A stretch of DNA of 64,000 nucleotides from Cupriavidus necator A5-1. Lineage in GTDB: Bacteria > Pseudomonadota > Gammaproteobacteria > Burkholderiales > Burkholderiaceae. The translations under genes and the position numbers were made by a program. Location of the stretch: the NCBI RefSeq assembly GCF_000744095.1, contig NZ_JQLI01000001.1, forward strand, positions 1,302,001-1,366,000, given 5' to 3'. Of this stretch, positions 18,767-26,938 are shown one piece after another. The number at the start of each line of letters is the position of its first letter. Position 1 is the first letter of the stretch. The notes below the pieces were generated by a model. It did no database searches. It worked only from the letters and a program-made list of their open reading frames with translations, and was not told the DNA's origin.

Positions 18767-19279
18767 ATGTCGAAAACGTCCGAACTCAGAGAACAGGAGG
18801 TCGCGCAGCGCATCCTTCGCCGATGGCATGACGATGTACCCAACGATCGCATGGCGCATCTTGTCAAGGATGCAACCCGGGCCTTCCTGCGCGCCCTTCA
18901 GCACCGGCTTGCAAAGCATGACGTACAGCTTGGCCACTGGACGTTCCTGCGGATTCTCTGGGAGCGCGATGGAATTACCAAGCGCGAACTTAGCATCGAA
19001 GCCGGCGTGATGGAGCCGACCACGTTTACGGCTTTACAGACCATGGAGGCGCTCGGCTACGTGACACTGGAGCGCCGACCGACCAACCGCAAGAACATCT
19101 ATGTGTTCCTGACACCATTGGGCAAGCGCTTGCGCAAGACGCTCGTCCCGCTGGCCGAGGAGGTAAATGCGGTCGCCGTGCAGCGACTGGCAGCCGAGGA
19201 TGTCGCTACCACACGCACGGCGCTGCTGGTGATGATAGACAACCTGACCCGAGATCAGGAAGGCATCGAAGAGTCATAA
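18767..19279 (+). CDS. MarR-family transcriptional regulator
   Basis: Winged-helix repressor, 170 aa from the ATG at 18767 (MSKTSELREQEV); a TTG seven codons upstream is an alternative. The fold is visible as LGHWTFLRILWERDGITKRELSIEAGVMEPTTFTALQTMEALGYVTLERR, followed by the wing and KNIYVFLTPLGKRLRKTLVPLAEEVN. MarR proteins of this type commonly respond to aromatic acids. Its position beside, and divergent from, the phthalate-type operon with palindromes in between makes it the likely regulator. Confidence 0.88.
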   Translation: MSKTSELREQEVAQRILRRWHDDVPNDRMAHLVKDATRAFLRALQHRLAKHDVQLGHWTFLRILWERDGITKRELSIEAGVMEPTTFTALQTMEALGYVTLERRPTNRKNIYVFLTPLGKRLRKTLVPLAEEVNAVAVQRLAAEDVATTRTALLVMIDNLTRDQEGIEES

Positions 19280-19509
19280 GGAAGCCTGCGGCCCTCGTGT
19301 GTCCGAGGGGTCGGAACCGGCCGGCTGACGGGCCCGTATTACGCGAGGCGTGCATCAAGTCTTCTCACGCCTTCTGAGATTTCTCAAAATTGATGAAAAG
19401 TTATGATGAAAACCTGCCGCAGGCAGCGAGAGAAGACTGCCGGCAGTAACCGCTGCAACGCTGATTTCGAATAGCAGCACCGAGGCGCGCAGCGTCACCA
19501 GCACCCCTG
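19280..19509. other. Intergenic, no gene seen
   Basis: About 230 bp between the MarR gene and the second integrase remnant. It marks the apparent right edge of the phthalate block. No clear terminator is visible. Confidence 0.4.
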
Positions 19510-20011
19510 CTGCGGCTTCTCTATCTGGGCGGGCTGCGGGCGTCGGCGGCAAGGGCAGCAAGATCCGGTTGGTGCCGGCCACCGACGAGCTGATCGCCGA
19601 ACTGGCGCGCTACCGCCGCGCCCACGGGCTGGCGCCTACCCCGCAGCCTGGGGAAACGCCCCACTGGTGCTGCCGGTGATCGGCCGTGAGACGGGTCGGG
19701 ATAAGGTCCTGTCACGCGGTGCGCTGCACCTGATCCTCAAGGAAGCGTTCGGCATGGCGGCCAGGCGCCTGCGGGCGCGCGGGCCCGAGTGGGAGGCGCA
19801 GGCTGCAGTGCTGGCCAGCGCCTCGGCGCACTGGCTGCGCCACACCGCCTGCTCGCACATGACCGACCAGCAGGTCGACCTGCGTTTTGTGCGCGACAAC
19901 TTTGGCCATGCCTCGATTGCTACCACCAGCGCTTACCTGCACAGCGAAGAGGATGCGCGGCACGAGGCCACCCAGGAGCGACATCGTATGGGGTGGACCG
20001 GGAAGACGTAA
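19510..20011 (+). pseudogene. Tyrosine recombinase (integrase) remnant, copy 2
   Basis: The C-terminal half of a site-specific recombinase. Pieces in different frames read LLRLLYLGGLR, then GGKGSKIRLVPATDELIAELARYRRAHGLAP, then LPVIGRETGRDKVLSRGALHLILKEAF and HWLRHTACSHMTDQQVDLRFVRDNFGHAS to GYLH-type AYLHSEEDARHEATQE. The catalytic HxxR and the GHxSIATT...Y box survive, but an internal deletion follows GGLR and a frameshift lies near 19650. The N-terminal half is gone. Its tail matches the stump at 10880 almost base for base, so both derive from the same kind of element. Confidence 0.85.
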
Positions 20012-20085
20012 GGCGCACCCGCGTGGCAAGCCCCGAAGGGGACGCGACTGCTAAAATCGCTCCACGCGATAAACCACTAGATACA

Positions 20086-20557
20086 ATGGGCTTCGAACAA
20101 CTGGCGGCACTCAAAGCACAACTGGCAGACCAGGCAAAGGCCGAAAAGGTTGCCAAGGCTCCGAAGCGGGCCAAGCCGCCTCGCGCCCGGGAAGCCACGC
20201 CGGCCGATCCGGCAAAGCCGGTCGATCCGGTGGCCCACGCGATCGCCAGGCTGCAACGGCGTCCCGCTAGCCTTTCCGAAGAACCCGGCACCCAAGGTGC
20301 CGCTCAAGATCGGCCTCTTCGAGGATCTCGTCCCATGCACGCAGGATCTCTCCCTGAGCGAGGCCGAATTGCGCGAGGCGATCCAGACCTGGTGCCGCGG
20401 CACCCGCTACTGGGCTTGCCTCATCAAAGGCGCATCGCGGGTGGATCTGGCCGGCCAGGAGGCCGGGCACGTCCGACCGAAGGATGCAAAACGTGCGCAG
20501 CAACTGCAAGCAAGGCGTGCGCCACAGGCGAGATCCAAACCGTCGAAGGAGTCGTAA
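20086..20557 (+). pseudogene. ProQ/FinO-family RNA chaperone, frameshifted
   Basis: Starts ATG 20086 (MGFEQLAALKAQLADQAKAEK), then a basic Pro/Lys/Ala linker to AIARLQRR. Near 20262 two bases appear to be missing, and the frame shifts to AFPKNPAPKVPLKIGLFEDL, LSEAELREAIQTWCRGTRYW and ACLIKGASRVDL, the conserved ProQ/FinO core that binds structured RNA. It ends with a basic tail. It lies 75 bp after the integrase relic, as such genes often do on integrative elements. As it stands, a full-length protein is not made. Confidence 0.8.
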
Positions 20558-20587
20558 CCAAGCTGAATCGGGACAAGAGCTCTCAGC

Positions 20588-20674
20588 AAGGCGGAAAGCG
20601 CGTCAGTACGCCAAGCGAATGGCATTTCCGCACCGATCGAGGACCGCATCCGAGAATGACGCCCATCCTGATCG
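20588..20674 (+). repeat. 87-bp direct repeat, copy 2
   Basis: Matches 10986-11072 at 79 of 87 positions by eye. It follows the ProQ/FinO relic, whereas copy 1 follows the integrase stump directly, so copy 1 looks like the same module after deletion. Confidence 0.85.
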
Positions 20675-20762
20675 GCGTCTCTACCCTTCCATGCCGAGGG
20701 GAACCGATCAGTCAGGTCCACGAACTGCTGCCGTTGGCGCGCTAACCGGTAAACTGCGCATC

Positions 20763-21262
20763 ATGGACGTCCTTGACGCCCTGCGCCTAGCCCCGAGTGC
20801 CGACCTGTACCGCCTGTATCTGACTATCGGGCGGATGATCAACGATCCCAAGCGTATCCTCGAGGTCCGCAGGCACCTGCATATTGGCATGACTGTCGGC
20901 TACGTCGCCGACGACCTCACTCAGCCGCTGCGCCGAGGGCGCATCCTCGAGTTGCGTCAGACGCAGGCTGTGGTCCAGGACATCGCCAGTGGCCGACACT
21001 GGAGCTTGCCCTACGCCACCGTGCTCGCCGAGCCCACTACCGCCGCGCAGCAACGGCCGCACGCTTCACCGCCACCGTCACCGCCGCGCAGCGTGCGGAC
21101 TTCCTCGTCGGCGATACTGTCAGCTTCACCGACCAGCACTTGCGCGAACGCATCGGCACCATCGTGCGCCTCAACCAGAAGACCGCCTCCATTCAGTGCG
21201 ACCCGAACGAAGGTCACTGGCGTGTCTCCTTCGCGCTACTGCGCAAGGTCGTCGATCTCTGA
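20763..21262 (+). pseudogene. Unknown protein associated with the integrase module, frameshifted
   Basis: Begins MDVLDALRLAPSADLYRLYL and continues through IGMTVGYVADDLTQPLRRGRILELRQTQAVVQDIASGRHWSLPYATV. Near 21050 the frame moves by one into RFTATVTAAQRADFLVGDTVSFTDQH, RERIGTIVRLNQKTASIQCD and WRVSFALLRKVVDL, which is clearly the same protein's end. The two halves look like small SH3/KOW-like beta repeats (GDTVSF...GTIVRLNQKTASI). I recognise no function. It may be genuinely broken or contain a sequencing error. Confidence 0.6.
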
Positions 21263-21289
21263 GTATGCTTCGCCCTTCGCACAATAAGA

Positions 21290-21658
21290 ATGCCTAGACC
21301 CAAGTCCGATCCAGATCGTGAACGCCGAATCACGATGGAGATAGTCGTCGACGCTTACAGTTCAGAGGAGCGGTCGATGGCATGGTATTACTACCTCGAG
21401 GAGCAACTCACCGTCCCGTTTGAAGCTGAGGTTCGCAAGCGATCGCCAACCTCGCCGCTCACCCCCGGCGACCGGGTTCAGGTGATCGCAATGGCGCCGG
21501 AGGACGTCTGCGAGTCTGAAGCCTTCGTGTGGATACGATGGAACAAGCGCAAGCTTGCTGTGCCACTAGCGCAACTCGTGCCACTGGCGAGCGACGAGAT
21601 GACGCAGCAGGCAATTGCTGATTGGCAGTACTGGCGGGACCGTGGCTATCAGTTCTGA
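21290..21658 (+). CDS. CcbP-like calcium-binding protein family
   Basis: A 122-aa acidic protein resembling the CcbP family (small Ca2+-binding proteins first seen in cyanobacteria): DRERRITMEIVVDAYSSEERSMAWYYYLEEQL, SPLTPGDRVQVIAMAPEDVC and LAVPLAQLVPLASDEMTQQAIADWQYW. No signal peptide. It is the only intact gene in the integrase-linked block between 19.5 and 22 kb. The ATG is preceded by AATAAGA, a weak ribosome site. Confidence 0.75.
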   Translation: MPRPKSDPDRERRITMEIVVDAYSSEERSMAWYYYLEEQLTVPFEAEVRKRSPTSPLTPGDRVQVIAMAPEDVCESEAFVWIRWNKRKLAVPLAQLVPLASDEMTQQAIADWQYWRDRGYQF

Positions 21659-21832
21659 CATCAGAGCGTCAGCCGTGATGCCATAGCCTCCGACGCCCCC
21701 ACAACGCCAATAACCTGCCGGAGCAGCATTCCGAGGTCAACATGGGTTCTGCTGACGGATACGTTATTCCCTGTGATCGACAAATGCACGGTCGCTTGGT
21801 ACTGCAGGCCAAGCCAGTACAAATTGGTGCGA

Positions 21833-21995
21833 AGCTCTCATCGTCGATGATGTACTGACCACAGGTTCACACTACAAAGCGATGCAAACGGTTCTGCGGC
21901 AAGAATTCCCCCCGGCAAACATCCAAGGCCTCGTTGTCGCCCGCAGGATTTTTCCCCCGGGCGCACTGGATTTTGTCGACCTGGATGCTTTGTAG
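21833..21995 (+). pseudogene. Phosphoribosyltransferase C-terminal fragment (ComF-like)
   Basis: About 53 codons ending at TAG 21993-21995. They contain ALIVDDVLTTGSHYKAMQTVL, the PRPP-binding signature (VDDVxTTG), and LVVARRI. This resembles the end of a ComF-type amidophosphoribosyltransferase. No start or N-terminal half is present; upstream sequence (21661-21832) holds only an unassignable minus-strand frame. Confidence 0.65.
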
Positions 21996-22031
21996 GGCGA
22001 TGCTGTGGAGTAACGCATCAAGTCACAAGAT

Positions 22032-22964
22032 TCAAGTAGATGACTCGGGTGTCCCCAACTGTCTGCTCACAAAGTCCGCGAACGTCTTTACTTTCGCTGA
22101 ATGGCGGCGTTGCTGTGGGCTAACGAGATGAATTGGCATGGGCACCGCCTCCCAGTCAGGCAACAGACGCTGCAATTCTCCACTTGCGAGTTCCTCGTCG
22201 AACAGCCAGGTTGGTGAATAACCGATACCCATCCCCGCCAGCAAAGATGCTCGCATGACCTCGCTGCTGTTGGTCTGCAGATTGCCCTGAACACGCACCA
22301 CGCGCCTGGTGCCGACTGGTTCCTCCGAACCCGGGCCGGCGGTAAAGCTCCATTCGTTGCGAGACACGGTTTCCGTATAAACGATGCAATTATGAGCCGA
22401 GAGATCCTCCGGCGCATGCGGCGGCTTGAGCCCCGCCGGCAACCTGCGCAGGTACTTGCGATGCGCTACAAGCATCCGATGGGTAGTCCCGACACGCCTC
22501 GCGACCAGACTGCTGTCAGATAGCTCTCCAATGCGCACGGCTACGTCGATGCCAAGTTCGACAAGGTCGATGAAACCGTCGTGCAGCCGAAGGTCGATTT
22601 TTACGTTGCGGTGTTCGGCCAAGAATGCCTGCACGATGGGCATAAGCTTGCGCCGACCAAAGCCCACCGACGCGGCCACTCGCAGCCATCCGGTCAGTTG
22701 CTGCTCCCCAGTGCGCAACGCGGCTTCCGCCTCTGCAATTTCCTCCACTAGCCGGCGTACATGCTCGAAGTAGCGCTCACCTTCATCGGTGAGTGCGAGC
22801 GATCGCGTCGTCCGCGTAAGCAACTTAGCGCCAAGGTCGGCCTCGAGTGCCGCCACCTGCTTGCTGATGGCACCTTGCGTAACGTCGGCCTCGTGGGCGA
22901 CCGCCGAAAAGCTTCCCGCCTCCACTACGCGGACGAACGTACGCATCGCCTGGAGTTTGTCCAT
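22032..22964 (-). CDS. LysR-family transcriptional regulator
   Basis: 310 aa from ATG 22964 (MDKLQAMRTFVRVVEAGSFSAVAHEADVTQGAISKQVAALE); a GTG four codons earlier is possible. The N-terminal winged HTH is followed by the substrate-binding domain (GFGRRKLMPIVQAFLAEH, IDLVELGIDVAVRIGELSDSS). It belongs to the CrgA-like subgroup. Divergent from the SDR gene at 23093, with a GGAATA-type operator in the 130-bp gap, so it probably controls that gene and itself. Confidence 0.93.
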   Translation of the reverse strand: MDKLQAMRTFVRVVEAGSFSAVAHEADVTQGAISKQVAALEADLGAKLLTRTTRSLALTDEGERYFEHVRRLVEEIAEAEAALRTGEQQLTGWLRVAASVGFGRRKLMPIVQAFLAEHRNVKIDLRLHDGFIDLVELGIDVAVRIGELSDSSLVARRVGTTHRMLVAHRKYLRRLPAGLKPPHAPEDLSAHNCIVYTETVSRNEWSFTAGPGSEEPVGTRRVVRVQGNLQTNSSEVMRASLLAGMGIGYSPTWLFDEELASGELQRLLPDWEAVPMPIHLVSPQQRRHSAKVKTFADFVSRQLGTPESST

Positions 22965-22967
22965 ATT

Positions 22968-22995
22968 TATTCCCACTAGGAATTAGTTATATGAG
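22968..22995. promoter_or_regulatory. Tripartite GGAATA operator, site A
   Basis: TATTCC-N5-GGAATT-N5-TATATG immediately upstream of the LysR start. Half-sites repeat every 11 bp, one helical turn. Same pattern as the sites at 50.1, 51.0, 52.2, 55.8, 56.5 and 60.6 kb. Confidence 0.65.
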
Positions 22996-23092
22996 CATAC
23001 ACCACCTAAATCTTCGACCGGGAATCAACCATAGTTGTCTCACGCAAACGCTGCAGCACGCAAACGGCGGCGCAAATTGAATGGAGACTCAC

Positions 23093-23842
23093 ATGAACAA
23101 GCCGGTAATCCTGATCACTGGTGCATTGACCGGCATCGGCCGTGCGACAGCGCTGGCGTTTGCTTGCGATGGCGGTCGCCTCGTTGTGAGTGGTCGCCGC
23201 GAGGAGGCAGGCCAAGAACTGGCGGCTGAGTTGCGCGCGCTCGGCGCCGAGGCTGAGTTCGTCCGTGCTGACGTGCGCTTTGAAGCCGAGGTTCGCAATC
23301 TCATAGAACGCACCGTCGAACGCTTCGGCCGCATCGACGTCGCTGTGAACAATGCAGGCACCGAAGGTGAAAGCTTGCCCCTGACAGACCAATCGGCCCT
23401 CAACTATGAGGAGACCTTCACCACCAATGTGCTCGGCACACTACTTTCCATCAAGCATGAAATGCGCGTGATGCTGGCTCTAGGTGGCGGCTCGATTATC
23501 AACCTGTCATCCGTTGCCGGCCAGGCTGGCATTGCAGGAGCGTCGGTCTACGTCGCCAGCAAGCACGCCGTGGAAGGCCTTACGAAGAGCGCTGCGCTCG
23601 AAGGTGCAAGCGCCGGCGTGCGCGTGAATGCAGTGGCCCCGGGGCCCGTCGCAACGGACATGCTGGATCGCTTTACCGGCAACAACGAAGGTGCCAAGTC
23701 CGGCTATTTGGACACCATCCCAGCGCGCCGGGCAGCCCAGCCCGACGAAATCGCTCAAACCATCGTTTTCCTGGGTAGTGACAAGGCGCGCTACCTCACC
23801 GGCCAATCGATCGCCGTCGATGGCGGCTATCTCGCCCAATAA
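23093..23842 (+). CDS. Short-chain dehydrogenase/reductase (SDR)
   Basis: Classical SDR, 249 aa from ATG 23093, chosen because GGAG lies six bases upstream; a second ATG at 23081 overlaps that site. Cofactor motif ITGALTGIGRATALAF, NNAG (NNAGTEG), catalytic Ser in IINLSSVAGQAG and YVASKHAV with Tyr and Lys. R34-R35-type residues (VVSGRREEAG) suggest NADP(H). It is followed after 37 bp by an AhpD-like gene and preceded by the divergent LysR, so it forms a regulator-SDR-AhpD unit. Confidence 0.93.
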   Translation: MNKPVILITGALTGIGRATALAFACDGGRLVVSGRREEAGQELAAELRALGAEAEFVRADVRFEAEVRNLIERTVERFGRIDVAVNNAGTEGESLPLTDQSALNYEETFTTNVLGTLLSIKHEMRVMLALGGGSIINLSSVAGQAGIAGASVYVASKHAVEGLTKSAALEGASAGVRVNAVAPGPVATDMLDRFTGNNEGAKSGYLDTIPARRAAQPDEIAQTIVFLGSDKARYLTGQSIAVDGGYLAQ

Positions 23843-23879
23843 ACCAGTTTCCCCAACCCACTCTGAAAAGAGCTCAATC

Positions 23880-24419
23880 ATGACCGCAATCAACGTACCG
23901 ACCCGCGAAGAAGTCTCCCCGGCCAACCAAGCAATCTTCGACAAACTCAAGAGCACGCTCGGTATGGTGCCCAACCTGTATGCGACGCTTGCCCACTCAG
24001 AGTACGCACTTGGCAACTACCTGGCGTTCCAAAATGGCAGCAGCAGCGTTACGGGCAAGGCTCGCGAAGTCGTGAACCTGGTCGTCAGTCAGGTCAACGA
24101 ATGCGAATACTGCCTTGCGGCACATACCGCCATCGGCAAAATGCATGGCTTCACGGACGAGCAAATCCTGGAGATTCGGGCCGGCGCAGCGACCTTTGAT
24201 GCAAAGCTGGACGCGCTGGCGCGCCTGACGCGCAATATCGCTCAGAATCGTGGCCACGCCGACCAGGCGCTCGTCGACGCGTTCTTCGCAGCCGGCTGGA
24301 ACAAGGCAAACCTTGTCGATGCGATTGTCATCATCGGCGACAAGACTGTGACCAACTATCTGCACGCGACCACGCAAGTGCCGGTGGATTTCCCCGCCGC
24401 TCCGAAGCTGCACGCCTGA
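23880..24419 (+). CDS. AhpD-like/carboxymuconolactone decarboxylase-family protein
   Basis: 179 aa, from ATG 23880. It carries the alkylhydroperoxidase core with VNECEYCLAAHTAIGKMHG (CxxC plus His), the redox-active motif of AhpD-type peroxidases, preceded by KAREVVNLVVSQ and followed by KLDALARLTRNIAQNRG. Probably a cytoplasmic peroxidase or thiol-disulfide protein working with the SDR; no specific substrate is indicated. The two genes are likely co-transcribed. Confidence 0.9.
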   Translation: MTAINVPTREEVSPANQAIFDKLKSTLGMVPNLYATLAHSEYALGNYLAFQNGSSSVTGKAREVVNLVVSQVNECEYCLAAHTAIGKMHGFTDEQILEIRAGAATFDAKLDALARLTRNIAQNRGHADQALVDAFFAAGWNKANLVDAIVIIGDKTVTNYLHATTQVPVDFPAAPKLHA

Positions 24420-25076
24420 GCTACGCCTAGCAACGAGGCACCACAAAGCATCAAGAGCGCCTGGCCTCTCCCTAAGGGGAGGGGCCAGCGTTGCCTCACA
24501 CGCCAGGCAAGCCTCTGCATAAATGCAGCAAGTTGTTCTTATTGGAACGAGAGCGGCAACACTTTTCCACCCGTAACAATTTGCGATGCCTCCTGCGCAG
24601 GCGGCTGCTACCCGAGGAGCGCGAACAGCAGATCGTCGAAAAAGACACCGAGCACTTTACGCGCAACGGTTTCTGCGCGCGCCGATCTTCTATAGCGGCG
24701 TGCGCAAATGAGTCCGCGTGCTCAAGGTGCCGACCAACAGGGATGCCATGATTCGCCAGAAAGTCGACATGTTCCTGCAGAGCGCGCCGGCAGCTATATG
24801 GGCGTTGCGTGGGGGTTCTTGACGGACCGCGGACTCGCTGGCTTGCCGCCCCAATCGGCCAAGCAGGAACCCATTGCGTTCAGTAGCCGTGCCAGATACG
24901 TAAATGAGCGCCCACGGCTTCGGATGGAAGAAACTCCTGCTCCAGCCGACCCCGCTCCCGCTTCCGTAGATACTGATAAAACGCGCTCTCCGCGGACGTT
25001 GCTACGCCAGCCAGCGCAGGACCGCTACCTATACAAAGGTATCGCTCACGCACGACACTAGCGTCCCAGCTCGATC
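24420..25076. other. Degraded intergenic stretch with a possible TetR relic
   Basis: About 650 bp without an intact gene. Plus strand 24600-24680 reads EEREQQIVEKDTEHFTRNGF, similar to the first helix of TetR regulators, but no continuation is found. Otherwise I see nothing. Confidence 0.4.
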
Positions 25077-26759
25077 CTACGCAAAGTACTGGTGAAGCGC
25101 TTGCACTGCGGCGGCGCCCTCGCCAACTGCGGCGGCGCCCTCGCCAACTGCGGCGGCAACCCGCTTGACCGAGCCACTTCGTACATCGCCAACCGCAAAC
25201 ACACCGGGCAGGCTGGCCTCCATCGGAAAAACGGACCGCTCAAGCTTCCAGCGTTCCTGTGGCACTTGCGACCCGGTAAGGACAAACGCCTTTTCGTCTA
25301 GAGCAACACTGTTTTCCAGCCAACCTGTGCAAGGATCTGCCCCCAGGAACAGGAAGACGTGGGCTATATCGAAGCTGCGAAGAACCCCATGGGCACCGCT
25401 ACACTGCACTGCCTCCAAACGCCCTTGACCTAGGAGAGCGCTGATCTCCGTTTCGACATGGAGCGTAATGTTCGGGGAGGCAATGATACGCTGAATTAGA
25501 TAGTGCGACATGCTCGCCGCCAGCCCTCGCGACCGAACAAGCATATGCACATGCCGAGCGTGCTCGGACAGGAACACTGCCGCTTGTCCAGCAGAGTTCC
25601 CGCCTCCGACGACGATGACTTCCTCGCCTCCGCAGTAGGTCGCCTCTGTGAACGATGCGTTGTAGTAGACGCCTCTTCCCTCGTAGTCTGCGAGGTTAGC
25701 CAGGTCTGGCTTCCTGTATCGTGCGCCGGTAGCAATAATCACGGCGCGCGCCTGGACGCACTCTCCGTTGTCCATCTCCAGGACAAACTCCCTGCCCTCC
25801 GTCCGCAGCGCAGCAACCGACACGGGCACCGCCACCTCCACCCCGAATTTTCTCGACTGCGCCAGTCCCCTTCCTGCGAGCGCCCTACCCGATATCCCCG
25901 TCGGGAACCCAAAATAATTCTCGATCTTCGAACTTGTTCCAGCTTGCCCTCCAGGAGCGGTTGCATCGAAGACAACCGAACGAAGACCTTCGGACGCTCC
26001 ATAGACCGCGGCCGCCAGGCCAGCGGGCCCTGCGCCGACGACAGCCAGGTCGAAGCGCCGGCCTTGCAATGGTTCTGGACTTAACCCGACGGCGTCCGCA
26101 AGCGCCCGGATTGTAGGTCGGCGCAGTACTTCGGACTTAGGCGTAATGACGGCCGGCAAATCATCCGGGACGATTCGGAATCGCTCCATGAGTGCCCGGG
26201 CTTCGGCTTGCTGGTCCAGATCCAGATACAGCGCCGGATAGCTGTTCCGGGACAGGAATTCCCTGAGCCGTAGCGCTCCTGCGGTCTGCTTCGACGCGAT
26301 GACGACAACGCCGCCCGACGCCTCGTCCTCGATGAAAGATACGCGGCGAAGAATGAAGGCCCGCATGATGACTTCACTTAGATCCGCCTCCGAGATCACC
26401 AGCGTGCGCATCCCCTCCGGATCGATGACGAGCAACTCCGCTTCGGTTTCCACGCGAACAGTCGCAACAGCGGCACGCCCCACAAGCGAGCCGATGTCTC
26501 CCGTGAACATTCCTGGGCCGCGTCTTCCTAGGCTATGGGAATCTATGGCGTTGCCGCGCTCGACTTCTAGCGAGCCGTTCAGCACGACATATGTGGGTAT
26601 GTTCCTGTCCCCTTGACGGAAAAGGACATGTCCCCCGGCAAACCTCTGCACGATCCCGTAACGGAGAATTCGACTGATCTGCCCTCCCGTGAGAACCGGG
26701 AATCTCTGGGCCCACCTATCATCCTCGGTTGGCCGGTCCACCTTGCCTGATGCATCCAT
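25077..26759 (-). CDS. cNMP-domain/thioredoxin-reductase-like FAD oxidoreductase with internal 21-bp duplication
   Basis: 560 aa from ATG 26759 (MDASGKVDRPTED), preceded by GGAG. Three parts: a cyclic-nucleotide-binding domain (about 20-140, FAGGHVLFRQGDRNIPTYVVLNG), a thioredoxin-like domain without CxxC (about 145-215) and an FAD/NAD(P)H reductase domain (LAVVGAGPAGLAAAVYGAS, GGQAGTSSKIENYFGF, VIVVGGGNSAGQAA, GVFAVGDVRSGSVKRVAAAVG). The CxxC of true thioredoxin reductases is absent (YYNASFTEATYC). Near the C-terminus AVGEGAA occurs twice in tandem, from a perfect 21-bp repeat. The partner and regulation are unknown; a LysR gene lies 180 bp upstream on the same strand. Confidence 0.9.
   Translation of the reverse strand: MDASGKVDRPTEDDRWAQRFPVLTGGQISRILRYGIVQRFAGGHVLFRQGDRNIPTYVVLNGSLEVERGNAIDSHSLGRRGPGMFTGDIGSLVGRAAVATVRVETEAELLVIDPEGMRTLVISEADLSEVIMRAFILRRVSFIEDEASGGVVVIASKQTAGALRLREFLSRNSYPALYLDLDQQAEARALMERFRIVPDDLPAVITPKSEVLRRPTIRALADAVGLSPEPLQGRRFDLAVVGAGPAGLAAAVYGASEGLRSVVFDATAPGGQAGTSSKIENYFGFPTGISGRALAGRGLAQSRKFGVEVAVPVSVAALRTEGREFVLEMDNGECVQARAVIIATGARYRKPDLANLADYEGRGVYYNASFTEATYCGGEEVIVVGGGNSAGQAAVFLSEHARHVHMLVRSRGLAASMSHYLIQRIIASPNITLHVETEISALLGQGRLEAVQCSGAHGVLRSFDIAHVFLFLGADPCTGWLENSVALDEKAFVLTGSQVPQERWKLERSVFPMEASLPGVFAVGDVRSGSVKRVAAAVGEGAAAVGEGAAAVQALHQYFA
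25109..25150. repeat. 21-bp perfect tandem duplication inside the reductase gene
   Basis: Two copies of GGCGGCGCCCTCGCCAACTG plus C, encoding AVGEGAA twice. A partial third copy follows. It lengthens the FAD-proximal C-terminal helix by seven residues. Confidence 0.85.
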
Positions 26760-26938
26760 GACATCACTCCGTGCCGAAAGCCCATCCGGACCGAAGCTCA
26801 TAGAGGCTCTGCCGAATGGGCAAATCAGAATCCACTGTAGCAACGCCAGGATGGCTCAGCATAGTGAGCACAGCGCATTTTTGTATCCTCAGCTGTGCGC
26901 AGTGGCGGCTGCCGGTGACGACCGGTTGACGGCACAAC

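Noticed and set aside
19789..20745. 318-codon frame spanning integrase and ProQ regions
   Set aside because: It is a mosaic: real ProQ start in the middle, out-of-frame integrase before it and out-of-frame ProQ after it.
25092..25160. CRISPR-like direct repeats
   Set aside because: Two contiguous 21-bp units with no spacers, inside a coding region; an in-frame tandem duplication instead.
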